From CAYLHB01 sp041908795 (GTDB lineage Bacteria; Patescibacteriota; Minisyncoccia; Phycocordibacterales; UBA12088): a stretch of 15,371 bases of DNA. Where the stretch lies: assembly GCA_041908795.1 (NCBI GenBank), contig JAYRER010000037.1:1-15371 (forward strand), in the 5' to 3' direction. The notes under the pieces were generated by a model. It saw only the letters and a program-made list of their open reading frames with translations. It was not told where the DNA came from and searched no databases. Of this stretch, positions 1 through 8,398 are shown piece after piece; the stretch's first letter is position 1; each line of letters opens with the position of its first letter. The position numbers and the translations under genes were made by a program.

Positions 1-1
1 A

Positions 2-2743
2 CAAGAGCTCAAGGGGCACACGTGGTTCGGAGCGAAAATCATCCCCGCGCGCGGTGCGTGGATAGAAATCGAATCGGAACCGGATGGTGCCGTCTACGTG
101 CGCATCGACCGTAAACGTAAATTCCCCGTAACCGCATTGCTACGAGTGCTCGGTGGTTTCGACGACCGCGAGCTTATAAGCCGACTCTCGCATACGGAAA
201 CGACAAAGCAAACGATTGTTAAGACTCTCGAGAAGGATCCAGCAAAATCTGTGGAAGAGGCGTATCTCGAAATATATGGTCGCCTGCGTGATGGCGATAT
301 CGCCACACCCGACAACGCACGTGAGTTTGTGAACTCAATACTCACAAGCGATCGTTACGATCTTTCTGAAGTGGGACGCCACCGCTTTAACCAGCGCTTC
401 GGCAAGCCTACGGGGGAGAAAGAAATGGCAATACGCACCATCACCTTCGACGACCTTGTCACTATTTTTGCACACATCGTTGAACTCAACGTAACACCGG
501 ATTCGCTTGCGGACGACATTGACCACCTTGGTTTCAGGCGTGTGCGTTTTGTTGGTGAAATGCTCCAGCAGAAGATACGTGTAGGTGTTTCGCGTATGAA
601 GCGCAACATCCAAGATAGGATGAGCACCATCGAGCCCGAAACCTCAACGCCGGTAGCGTTCATCAATCCACGCCCACTCCAGGCATCCATCAAGGAATTC
701 TTCACCACCAATCAACTCTCGCAGTTCATGCAGCAGCAGAACATGCTCACCGAACTTGAGCATCTTCGAACCCTCTCAGCGCTCGGTCCGGGAGGACTCA
801 CACGCGAACGTGCGGGCTTTGAAGTGCGTGACGTGCATCCAAGTCACTACGGTCGCGTCTGTCCCATCCACACACCGGAGGGTCCGAATATCGGCCTCAT
901 TCTCCACCTTGCCAAATACAGTATGATAGACCACTACGGCTTCATTCAAACGCCCTACGTAAAGGTAAAGAATGGTGCAATAACTGGTGAAATAGTGTAC
1001 CTCAATGCACTTGACGAAGAGGGCTGTTACATCGCGCACGCCGCCACGCCAGTTGATGAGAAAGGGAAGATACGTCAGGAGCAGGTGGAGGTGCGCTACA
1101 AGGGCGAGCCCGTTCTCGTGAACCGCGATGAGGTGAAGTACATGGATGTCGCTACCACTCAACCATTCTCCGTAGCCACCTCCATGATTCCGTTCTTGGA
1201 GAACGATGACGCGAACCGCGCACTCATGGGAAGCAATATGCAGAAGCAGGGTACACCCTGCATCATCCCCGAAGCACCTCTCGTCGCAACTGGTATCGAA
1301 GCGCACGCAGCGCACGACACAGGAAGACTTGTGCTTGCGCGCGAATCTGGTACCGTCACCCATTGCGATGCGCGCAAGATTACAGTGAAGAACGACAAAG
1401 GCAAGGAGCGCACCTACACTCTTCAAACATTCAGTCGGACGAACGATATGTCCGCGTTCTATCACCGTCCCGTGACGGTCGTGGGTGCAAAGGTGAAGGA
1501 GGGAGATCTCCTCGCGGATACTAATTCCACAGTAAGTGGTCAACTCGCACTTGGTCAGAACGCGCTTGTCGCATTCATGCCCTGGAGCGGTGCAAACTAC
1601 GAAGACGCCATAATTCTCTCCGAGCGACTCGTTAAGAATGCAAAGTTCACTTCAATTCACATGGAGGAGTTTGAGTGTGTGGTGCGAGACACCAAGCTTG
1701 GTCCTGAAGTGACCACCCATGATATTCCAAATGTTGGTGAAACGAAGCTTCGCAACCTTGACGAAGAAGGAGTGGTGCGCATTGGGGCAGAGGTCGCACC
1801 CGGCGACATTCTCGTAGGTAAGGTGACGCCTAAAGGTGAGACCCAGCTCACCCCCGAGGAGCGACTCCTTCGCTCCATTTTCGGAGAGAAAGCGAAAGAT
1901 GTGAAAGACACAAGCCTGCGTCTTGAGGGCGGTAAGCGCGGTCGCATCATCGGTGTGAAAATCTTTTCTCGTGAAAAAGGTGATCAACTTGATTCTGGTG
2001 TCCTCAAGCGCGTCCATGTCACCGTGGCCCAACTGCGAAATGTCTCGGTCGGCGACAAGCTCGCTGGACGGCACGGTAACAAAGGTGTCATTTCCCGTAT
2101 TCTGCCGGTCGAAGATATGCCGTTCATGGAAGATGGCACCCCCATCGACGTCATCCTCACACCACTTGGCGTACCGAGTCGTATGAACTTGGGTCAAATC
2201 CTTGAGCTACATCTCGGACTCGCGGCACACACACTCGGCTACCAAGCCATTTGCCCACCGTTTAGCGGCGCAACCGAGGATGAGATACGCGCCGAACTCG
2301 TAAAGGCGGGCTACCCGGAGGATGGCAAGATAACACTCTTCGATGGCCGCACCGGTGAGTCATTCGACCAAAAAGTTGCCATAGGGTACATGTACATTAT
2401 GAAGCTCCACCACATGGTTGAAGACAAGATTCACATGCGTTCGATAGGACCCTACTCACTCATCACCCAACAACCGCTCGGAGGCAAGGCGCAGAACGGA
2501 GGACAACGATTTGGAGAAATGGAAGTGTGGGCACTCCTCGGTTATGGCGCAGCCTACACCCTTCGAGAAATGCTCACAGTAAAATCTGATGACATCCAAG
2601 GAAGAAGTGCGGCGTTCGATGCGATTGTAAAGGGCGGAAAGATAACTCACCTTCACACTCCCGCCGCATTCAACGTGCTCCTCCAACAACTTCGCGCTCT
2701 TGGACTCGATGTCGACCTTATCAAAGAACGTAACGACCGCTAA
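2..2743 (+). CDS. rpoB: DNA-directed RNA polymerase subunit beta (5'-truncated by window edge)
   Basis: This is the beta subunit of RNA polymerase, which with beta' forms the catalytic cleft for RNA synthesis. The reading frame is open from base 2, and the residues before the first possible start (GTG at 98) already match RpoB (GAWIEIE, then VYVRIDRKRK). The gene therefore begins before the window, and about 913 residues are visible. Roughly the first 150-190 residues are missing, judging from where this block lies in E. coli beta. Visible landmarks are the rifampicin-region block SQFMQQQNMLTELEH (from 719), SALGPGGLTRERAGFEVRDV, HYGRVCPIHTPEGPNIG, the catalytic lysine segment GDKLAGRHGNKGVIS, and the C-terminal clamp/anchor block ending KSDDIQGRSAAFDAI. 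Two usual rifampicin-contact residues are altered (see findings). It ends with TAA, 10 nt before rpoC, so the two genes form an operon. Confidence 0.98.
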   Translation, partial: QELKGHTWFGAKIIPARGAWIEIESEPDGAVYVRIDRKRKFPVTALLRVLGGFDDRELISRLSHTETTKQTIVKTLEKDPAKSVEEAYLEIYGRLRDGDIATPDNAREFVNSILTSDRYDLSEVGRHRFNQRFGKPTGEKEMAIRTITFDDLVTIFAHIVELNVTPDSLADDIDHLGFRRVRFVGEMLQQKIRVGVSRMKRNIQDRMSTIEPETSTPVAFINPRPLQASIKEFFTTNQLSQFMQQQNMLTELEHLRTLSALGPGGLTRERAGFEVRDVHPSHYGRVCPIHTPEGPNIGLILHLAKYSMIDHYGFIQTPYVKVKNGAITGEIVYLNALDEEGCYIAHAATPVDEKGKIRQEQVEVRYKGEPVLVNRDEVKYMDVATTQPFSVATSMIPFLENDDANRALMGSNMQKQGTPCIIPEAPLVATGIEAHAAHDTGRLVLARESGTVTHCDARKITVKNDKGKERTYTLQTFSRTNDMSAFYHRPVTVVGAKVKEGDLLADTNSTVSGQLALGQNALVAFMPWSGANYEDAIILSERLVKNAKFTSIHMEEFECVVRDTKLGPEVTTHDIPNVGETKLRNLDEEGVVRIGAEVAPGDILVGKVTPKGETQLTPEERLLRSIFGEKAKDVKDTSLRLEGGKRGRIIGVKIFSREKGDQLDSGVLKRVHVTVAQLRNVSVGDKLAGRHGNKGVISRILPVEDMPFMEDGTPIDVILTPLGVPSRMNLGQILELHLGLAAHTLGYQAICPPFSGATEDEIRAELVKAGYPEDGKITLFDGRTGESFDQKVAIGYMYIMKLHHMVEDKIHMRSIGPYSLITQQPLGGKAQNGGQRFGEMEVWALLGYGAAYTLREMLTVKSDDIQGRSAAFDAIVKGGKITHLHTPAAFNVLLQQLRALGLDVDLIKERNDR

Positions 2744-2753
2744 CTCACCGTAT

Positions 2754-5700
2754 ATGGCACGAAAACAACTCTCAGATACTAACGACTTCGACGCAATCAC
2801 ACTCAAACTTGCAAGTCCTGAGCGCATACGTGAGTGGAGTTATGGCGAGGTTACGAAGCCCGAGACAATCAACTACCGTACCCAGCGCGCAGAGAAAAAC
2901 GGTTTGTTTGATGAAAAGATATTCGGCCCTACCCGTGACTACGAGTGCTTCTGCGGGAAATACAAAGGTATCCGCTACAAGGGCATCGTTTGCGATCGAT
3001 GCGGTGTTGAGCTCACGCGCAATATCGTACGTCGGGAGCGCGGAGCTCACATAGAACTATCGAGTCCCGTTGCACATATCTGGTTTCTCCGTGGCATACC
3101 TAGCCGCATCGCAACACTGCTAGGGCTCTCCGCAGCCGAGGTTGAAAAAGTGGTGTACTTCGCGGGCTACATCGTTACAAAAGTAAACGAAGAAGAGCGA
3201 GCACGTGTGCTCCGCGACATTGATGCCGAGTTCAAACAACGCAGCAAGGCTGCGCACGAGAATGAGGACGAGCAAAAACGCCTTAAAGACCGACTTTCGT
3301 TGGCAAAGGGTGAGGTCGAGGGTTTGCGACCCGGCCAGGTGATTGATGAAATGACCTACCACCGCTTCTCTATACGCTACGGCACAATCTTCGAGGCTGC
3401 CATCGGTGCAGAAGCCATATATAACATATTCAAGGAAATGGACCTTGAAGCATTACGCGATGAGCTCATTGCGCAACGCGAGAAAGCGGGCAGTGCTGAA
3501 AGGCAAAAGCTCAATCGTCGTCTTGCCGTCGTCTCGAGCATGATTAAGGCGAATGTAAAGTCAGAGTGGATGTTTCTCACCGCGCTCCCCGTCTCTCCGC
3601 CTGCACTACGCCCCATGGTCGCCCTTGAAGGCGGACGCCATGCGTCGAGCGACCTCAACGACCTCTATCGGCGTGTCATCAACCGTAACAACCGGCTCCG
3701 CAAGCTGATGGACATCAAGGCGCCGGAGGTCATTCTCCGCAACGAAAAGCGTATCCTTCAAGAGGCAGTCGACGCACTCATTGATAACTCTATTCGCCAC
3801 GGAGGAAGTCAAGCGGGCGCAATGTCTGCCGCACAGCGCAGGCCGCTGAAGTCACTTTCCGATTACCTCAAGGGAAAACAGGGCTACTTCCGCCAAAACC
3901 TCCTTGGTAAGCGCGTAGACTATTCTGGCCGCAGCGTCATCGTGGTAGGTCCCGAGCTTCACCTCGACCAATGTGGTCTCCCTAAGCACATGGCGCTCGA
4001 GCTCTTCCGACCGTTTGTGATAGCGCAGTTGTTGAGACGAGAACTTGCGTACAACATTAGAGGTGCCGGCCGTCTCATTGAGGATAGTATCCCCGAGGTA
4101 TGGGCCATCCTTGAAGAAGTAATCGCAGACAAGTACGTGCTTTTGAATCGCGCACCAACACTTCACCGTCTTGGTATCCAGGCGTTTCGGCCCGTTCTCA
4201 TTGAGGGAAACGCAATTCGAATCCACCCACTTGTATGCCCCGCGTTCAATGCAGACTTCGACGGCGATCAAATGGCAGTTCATGTACCACTCTCAGCTGA
4301 GGCCCAGCTCGAGGCGCGCGAGATTATGTGTGCCGACAAAAACATTCTTAAGCCCGGCAACGGCTCGCCGGTTGTCGCCATGACGCAAGATATTGTCCTC
4401 GGATGTTATTGGATGACCAAAATTGTCGAAGGTACAAAGGGAGAAGGTAAGTACTTTGCAAGCCCTAACGAAGCCATCAGTGCGTACGACTACGGCGCTG
4501 TGGGATTTCGGGCAAAAATTAAGGTTCTCGGCACGAATAGCCCAAAGTACAACGCGTATGGGGGAAAGGTCTTTGAGACATCGGTCGGACGACTCCTCTT
4601 TAACTCAGTTCTCCCGAAAGACTTCCCGTTTATGAATGATGTTATGAAGAAGGTTTCACTTGTCCGCCTCGTGGATGAACTCATTGAGCGGTACGGCCTA
4701 AGCGGTATTCCAACCATTGTCGACAAGATAAAACACTTTGGCTTCACGTACGCAACGAAGTCCGGAGTCACATGGTCGCTCGCAGACCTCACCGCGCCGG
4801 AGGCAAAGAAGGGTATCGTGGATGCCGCACGTGTACGAGTGGCGGAACTCAATGCCCAATACAACGAAGGACTTCTTTCACATGATGAGAAGAAGCGCCT
4901 CGTGATAGAAGTGTGGCACAAGGCAAAAAGCGACATCGAGGCGGCTATTCCGGCTACCATCGATCCAAAGGGTCCCGTCCATGATCTGGTGATTTCCGGT
5001 GCACGAGGTTCGATGGGCCAGCTCACCCAGATGGCTGGCATGAAAGGACTCATTCAGAATACCGCGCGCGAAACCATCGAATTTCCCATTGTGGCTTCCT
5101 ACAAGGAAGGCCTCTCACCTATTGAGTACTTCGTGACAACACACGGTTCCCGCTCAGGACTCGCCGACACCGCACTTAATACGGCTAAAGCAGGATACCT
5201 CACGCGCAAACTCTTTGATGTTGCACAAGATGCAATCATCACCGCTGAGGACTGTGGCACAAAGGAGGGAGTGGTCATCGGACGAGTGAGTGCGCTCGGT
5301 CTTCCGCTCGACCTCGCAAAGAACGTTCGCGGCCGCTACCTTGCAAAAGATGTACCCTCCTCAGATGGCAAGGTACTTCTCAAGAAGGGACACTTCATCA
5401 CCCTAGAGGATGCACGACTAATCGATACGCACAAGGTGGAGCAAGTCACGGTACGGAGTCCTATGAGCTGCGAGCTTGCAAGCGGTGTCTGCAAGCACTG
5501 CTACGGTGCGGACGTTTCCACTTGGCAACCGGTTTCCCTTGGCGAGGCTGTCGGCACCATCGCTGCGCAGGCAATCGGTGAGCCGGGTACCCAACTCACC
5601 ATGCACATGAAGCATGCGGGAGGTGCCGCCGCTGCAGGGGGAGATATCGTGACAGGTCTCCCGCGTGTCGAGGAGCTTTTCGAGCGTCGTATTCCAACAA

Positions 5701-6491
5701 ATCCAGCGACTATTTCGACCGTAGGGGGCCTCGTGAGCGAGGTAAAAGACCAGGGACGCGAGAAGGTTGTCGTGGTGCTACCTGATGAAGGAGACCGCAA
5801 AAAGGGTGGCAAAGCAAACGAATTTTCGATCGTACACCCACGTCAATGTATCGTCTCAGAAGGACAGCGCGTTGAGAAGGGTGATTTTCTTTCGGATGGC
5901 TCGGCAGACCTCGCAGATCTGTTCAAATATGCGGGCAGGGAGAAAGTCCAAGAGTATATCATCAGCCAAACGAGTAAAATTTATGAACTCCAAGGTGTTA
6001 CCATAGCACGCAAACACATGGAGGTCATAATCAAACAAATGTTCTCACGCAGAAAAATCAAACAAGCGGGTGATACTGGACTCTCTGTAGGTGAGGTCTT
6101 GGAAGCATGGGAGCTCGAGGATGCCAACGTACGCGCGGTTGAGGCTGGGGGAGAGCAGGCTACGGCGGAGACACATCTCCTCGGAATCATGGAGGTTTCG
6201 CTTACGCGACGCAGTTTCCTCTCTGCCGCCTCGTTCCAAAACACCACACGTATTTTGATCTCTGCAGCGATTCGTGGTTCCTATGATCGTCTTCGAGGGC
6301 TCAAAGAGAACGTTATCATTGGTCGTCTCATTCCCGCAGGAACTGGTTTTGAAAAAAGTGAAAAGCATGGCTTGGTTCGAAAGCTCCACGAAGAAGAGAG
6401 GATGCGCGTAGCTGCGCAAACCATAGGCGATAGCGATACTGGTGCTCGTGAGCTCGCTGAGGCCGGTGCGATAGTTGTAGCCACAGAGTAG
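2754..6491 (+). CDS. rpoC: DNA-directed RNA polymerase subunit beta'
   Basis: This is the catalytic beta' subunit, about 1245 residues. The N-terminal zinc site has cysteines 65, 67, 80 and 83 (C-x-C-x12-C-x2-C). The Mg2+-binding NADFDGDQM motif holds Asp501, 503 and 505. The second zinc site uses Cys834, 906, 913 and 916 with the usual spacing. The bridge helix and rim are represented by THGSRSGLADTALNTAK. The trigger loop is TMHMKHAGG at residues 949-957, and it lacks the large SI3 insertion of E. coli. The C-terminus has SFLSAASFQNTTRIL and LKENVIIGRLIPAGTG. I chose ATG 2754 because it gives an N-terminus running quickly into DFDAITLKLASPERIREW; starts at 2700 or 2709 would overlap rpoB and add unusual residues. 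No Shine-Dalgarno motif precedes the ATG, so translation may be coupled to rpoB, which stops 10 nt upstream. The trigger-loop Arg-to-His change is unusual. Confidence 0.98.
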   Translation: MARKQLSDTNDFDAITLKLASPERIREWSYGEVTKPETINYRTQRAEKNGLFDEKIFGPTRDYECFCGKYKGIRYKGIVCDRCGVELTRNIVRRERGAHIELSSPVAHIWFLRGIPSRIATLLGLSAAEVEKVVYFAGYIVTKVNEEERARVLRDIDAEFKQRSKAAHENEDEQKRLKDRLSLAKGEVEGLRPGQVIDEMTYHRFSIRYGTIFEAAIGAEAIYNIFKEMDLEALRDELIAQREKAGSAERQKLNRRLAVVSSMIKANVKSEWMFLTALPVSPPALRPMVALEGGRHASSDLNDLYRRVINRNNRLRKLMDIKAPEVILRNEKRILQEAVDALIDNSIRHGGSQAGAMSAAQRRPLKSLSDYLKGKQGYFRQNLLGKRVDYSGRSVIVVGPELHLDQCGLPKHMALELFRPFVIAQLLRRELAYNIRGAGRLIEDSIPEVWAILEEVIADKYVLLNRAPTLHRLGIQAFRPVLIEGNAIRIHPLVCPAFNADFDGDQMAVHVPLSAEAQLEAREIMCADKNILKPGNGSPVVAMTQDIVLGCYWMTKIVEGTKGEGKYFASPNEAISAYDYGAVGFRAKIKVLGTNSPKYNAYGGKVFETSVGRLLFNSVLPKDFPFMNDVMKKVSLVRLVDELIERYGLSGIPTIVDKIKHFGFTYATKSGVTWSLADLTAPEAKKGIVDAARVRVAELNAQYNEGLLSHDEKKRLVIEVWHKAKSDIEAAIPATIDPKGPVHDLVISGARGSMGQLTQMAGMKGLIQNTARETIEFPIVASYKEGLSPIEYFVTTHGSRSGLADTALNTAKAGYLTRKLFDVAQDAIITAEDCGTKEGVVIGRVSALGLPLDLAKNVRGRYLAKDVPSSDGKVLLKKGHFITLEDARLIDTHKVEQVTVRSPMSCELASGVCKHCYGADVSTWQPVSLGEAVGTIAAQAIGEPGTQLTMHMKHAGGAAAAGGDIVTGLPRVEELFERRIPTNPATISTVGGLVSEVKDQGREKVVVVLPDEGDRKKGGKANEFSIVHPRQCIVSEGQRVEKGDFLSDGSADLADLFKYAGREKVQEYIISQTSKIYELQGVTIARKHMEVIIKQMFSRRKIKQAGDTGLSVGEVLEAWELEDANVRAVEAGGEQATAETHLLGIMEVSLTRRSFLSAASFQNTTRILISAAIRGSYDRLRGLKENVIIGRLIPAGTGFEKSEKHGLVRKLHEEERMRVAAQTIGDSDTGARELAEAGAIVVATE

Positions 6492-6536
6492 ACACTCGTA
6501 CTCCGACAGTGAGCACATTCGTTGATATGGGATAGC

Positions 6537-6574
6537 CACGAGCACAGGGGTGGAGTTACACCCCTGTGCTCGTG
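6537..6574 (+). terminator. Perfect 16-bp inverted repeat between rpoC and eno; possible terminator or operator
   Basis: The left arm CACGAGCACAGGGGTG (6537-6552) and right arm CACCCCTGTGCTCGTG (6559-6574) are exact reverse complements around a 6-nt loop GAGTTA. In RNA this would be a very stable hairpin 45 nt after the rpoC stop, where a terminator is expected. However, no T-tract follows; the next bases are TATAGTAGAGCC and then the eno ATG. It is therefore either a hairpin-only terminator, a DNA operator covering the eno promoter spacer, or a processing site between two transcripts. The repeat itself is certain; its role is inferred. Confidence 0.6.
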
Positions 6575-6580
6575 TATAGT
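6575..6580 (+). promoter_or_regulatory. -10-like element for eno (TATAGT)
   Basis: TATAGT matches the bacterial -10 consensus at five of six positions and sits directly after the inverted repeat. Only six bases (AGAGCC) separate it from the ATG of enolase, so a transcript starting the usual distance downstream would begin at or near the start codon. No convincing -35 hexamer lies 16-18 bp upstream, because that position falls in the loop of the repeat. Confidence 0.45.
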
Positions 6581-6586
6581 AGAGCC

Positions 6587-7888
6587 ATGATTATTGAAAC
6601 CATTATCGGACGTGAGATTCTTGATTCACGGGGTAATCCCACAGTTGAAGCTGATGTCATCCTTGCTGATGGCTCTATTGGGCGCGCGTCCGTTCCTTCA
6701 GGTGCATCAACAGGAAGCAATGAAGCGTTGGAACTTCGCGATGGTGATGAACAACGCTACCTTGGCTTGGGGGTACTACGCGCGGTTGCGAGTATCAACG
6801 GCGAGATCCGAGGGCGACTCATAGGAGGCGACAGCGCTCAACAACGCGAGCTCGACCAGACACTTATAGAACTTGATGGTACACCGACGAAGGAGCGCCT
6901 CGGTGCCAATGCACTTCTCGCAATTTCGCTCGCGGCCGCGAAGGCGGAGGCACTTTCCCAAAGTTTACCACTCTTTTCGCACGTGCGAACGTTCTCTCGA
7001 GCCGCACTCGATGTCACACTCCCCATGCCGTATTGCAACGTGATAAACGGAGGCAAGCATGCGGCGGGTTCAACCGATATCCAGGAGTTTATGCTGGTAC
7101 CTGTGGGCGCACCCACGTACGCGGAAGCGGTGCGTATGCTTGCGGAAACATTCCATGCGCTCGGGTGGGTGCTCGCGCAGGCGGGGTACCGCACCACAGT
7201 GGGCGATGAGGGTGGCTATGCGCCCGCAGTGACCTCCGGCAACGGAGAAGCGCTCGACCTTATCATGCAGGCGATTGAGCGGGCCGGCTACCGACCCGGC
7301 AAAGACCTCGCGCTTGCGCTCGATGTCGCGGCGAGTGAGTTGCGGCGCGATCGCTCTTACGTGCTAGCGATCGAAGAACGAACACTCTCGAGTGATGACC
7401 TTGTCGCGTTCTACCAAGAACTCACCAACAACTACCCCATTGTCTCCATCGAGGATGGACTCGCTGAGGATGATTGGGATGGGTGGGTACACCTCACTGA
7501 AGTCCTTGGGGAGCGGGTACAGCTTGTGGGTGACGACCTCTTTGTGACGAATGTCGCCTTCCTCGAGGAGGGAATACGAAGGAAGGCAGGGAACGCCATC
7601 TTGATAAAGCCGAATCAAATCGGGACGCTTTCTGAGACCATTGAAGCGGTGGATACCGCGCATGAAGCGGGGTGGCGCACGATGCTCTCGCACCGCTCCG
7701 GCGAAACCGAGGATACCACCATCGCACATCTCTCAGTGGGCCTCGGTACCGGAGCCATCAAAACTGGCTCCATGAGCCGATCCGAACGCATCGCCAAGTA
7801 CAACGAGCTTTTGCGCATCGAGGAGCTGTTGGGGGACGAGGCGAGGTTCCGCGGCACATTCGAGAAGAATCAGGAACCTGTTGCGTGA
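6587..7888 (+). CDS. eno: Enolase (2-phosphoglycerate dehydratase)
   Basis: Enolase converts 2-phosphoglycerate to phosphoenolpyruvate in glycolysis, in the cytoplasm with Mg2+. At 433 residues it is full length. The N-terminus IIGREILDSRGNPTVEADV and the mobile loop SGASTGSNEA are typical. The active-site set is present: His158 (GGKHAAG), Glu167 (DIQEFM), Glu208 (GDEGGYAP), metal ligands Asp246, Glu289 (SIEDGLAEDDWDGW) and Asp316 (VGDDLF), the catalytic base Lys341 in the signature LIKPNQIGTLSET, SHRSGETED, and the lysine of AIKTGSMSRSER. ATG 6587 is the right start: it yields the standard enolase N-terminus, while an upstream GTG at 6566 lies inside the inverted repeat. It appears to be its own transcription unit, with no Shine-Dalgarno motif. 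I see no sign of lost activity. Confidence 0.98.
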   Translation: MIIETIIGREILDSRGNPTVEADVILADGSIGRASVPSGASTGSNEALELRDGDEQRYLGLGVLRAVASINGEIRGRLIGGDSAQQRELDQTLIELDGTPTKERLGANALLAISLAAAKAEALSQSLPLFSHVRTFSRAALDVTLPMPYCNVINGGKHAAGSTDIQEFMLVPVGAPTYAEAVRMLAETFHALGWVLAQAGYRTTVGDEGGYAPAVTSGNGEALDLIMQAIERAGYRPGKDLALALDVAASELRRDRSYVLAIEERTLSSDDLVAFYQELTNNYPIVSIEDGLAEDDWDGWVHLTEVLGERVQLVGDDLFVTNVAFLEEGIRRKAGNAILIKPNQIGTLSETIEAVDTAHEAGWRTMLSHRSGETEDTTIAHLSVGLGTGAIKTGSMSRSERIAKYNELLRIEELLGDEARFRGTFEKNQEPVA

Positions 7889-7942
7889 TGTATGTTCGGC
7901 AGACCCTCATAGGTGAGGAGGCTGCTCTCGACAGGTGATTAC

Positions 7943-7948
7943 TATAGA
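7943..7948 (+). promoter_or_regulatory. Possible -10 element (TATAGA) for the glycosidase operon
   Basis: TATAGA lies 11 nt before the ATG of the first gene of the four-gene operon, in the 71-nt gap after eno. It matches the -10 consensus at four of six positions. I find no -35 hexamer at the right distance. It is listed mainly because similar elements sit close to the ATG of the other transcription units here; read-through from eno is an alternative. Confidence 0.25.
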
Positions 7949-7959
7949 AAAAGCACTGT

Positions 7960-8394
7960 ATGATCTTGCGAGTTATTGGATTTTTCTTCATGTTCCTCGG
8001 AGTGGTGTTTTTTGCACTCCTCCTTGGCCTCGCGTACCTGTGGTTCGCCGATCCATGGAACCTGCGCCCACTCATCGACGGTGCGCGAAGCGCAACACCG
8101 CAACGTCTTCCTGCCATATCGGATGAGGCGGAGCGTTCACTCGCAACACCCGTCGCTCGTGACGAAGTCGGTGCCGAGGGTGCCATCGATTCTCATCCGT
8201 CGCTCTCTCCAACGCAGGAAGAGGCGCTCGCGAAAATAGGCATTGATGCAGGTACTTTGCCAACCACCATGACTCCCGGCATGGAAGCATGTTTTACCGA
8301 GAAGCTCGGTGTGGCGCGTGTCGCAGAAATCAAAGCGGGGGACGACCCTACACCACTCGAGGTTGCACAGGGACTCCCCTGCGTAGGACAATAG
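7960..8394 (+). CDS. Small membrane-anchored protein of unknown function
   Basis: This 144-residue protein has no function I can name. A strongly hydrophobic segment at about residues 2-29 (ILRVIGFFFMFLGVVFFALLLG) is a single membrane anchor or uncleaved signal, placing the rest probably outside the cell. Residues ~35-80 are a low-complexity linker rich in Ala, Ser, Pro and Glu. A compact C-terminal region (about 82-144) begins LSPTQEEALAKIGID and includes TPGMEACF and AGDDPTPLEVAQGLPC, with two cysteines (111 and 141) that could form a disulfide. I recall similar two-cysteine tails in hypothetical proteins of Patescibacteria, but cannot check this. It is first in the operon and stops 4 nt before the GH1 gene, which links it to the glycosidases. 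No Shine-Dalgarno motif is present. Confidence 0.8.
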   Translation: MILRVIGFFFMFLGVVFFALLLGLAYLWFADPWNLRPLIDGARSATPQRLPAISDEAERSLATPVARDEVGAEGAIDSHPSLSPTQEEALAKIGIDAGTLPTTMTPGMEACFTEKLGVARVAEIKAGDDPTPLEVAQGLPCVGQ

Positions 8395-8398
8395 TGGT

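Noticed and set aside
776..1543. A 255-codon open frame on the minus strand inside rpoB
   Set aside because: It is antisense to strongly conserved RpoB sequence, has no recognisable domain, and is explained by GC-rich codon use.
2700..2753. Earlier starts for rpoC (TTG 2700, ATG 2709)
   Set aside because: They overlap rpoB and add residues without RpoC similarity; ATG 2754 fits the family better.
4490..5053. A 187-codon minus-strand frame inside rpoC
   Set aside because: Antisense to conserved RpoC; low-complexity composition and no domain.
6566..6586. Earlier GTG start for enolase
   Set aside because: It lies inside the inverted repeat and adds seven residues before a standard enolase N-terminus.
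7905..7918. CCTCA-TAGG-TGAGG hairpin after eno as a terminator
   Set aside because: A 5-bp stem with no T-tract is too weak to support.
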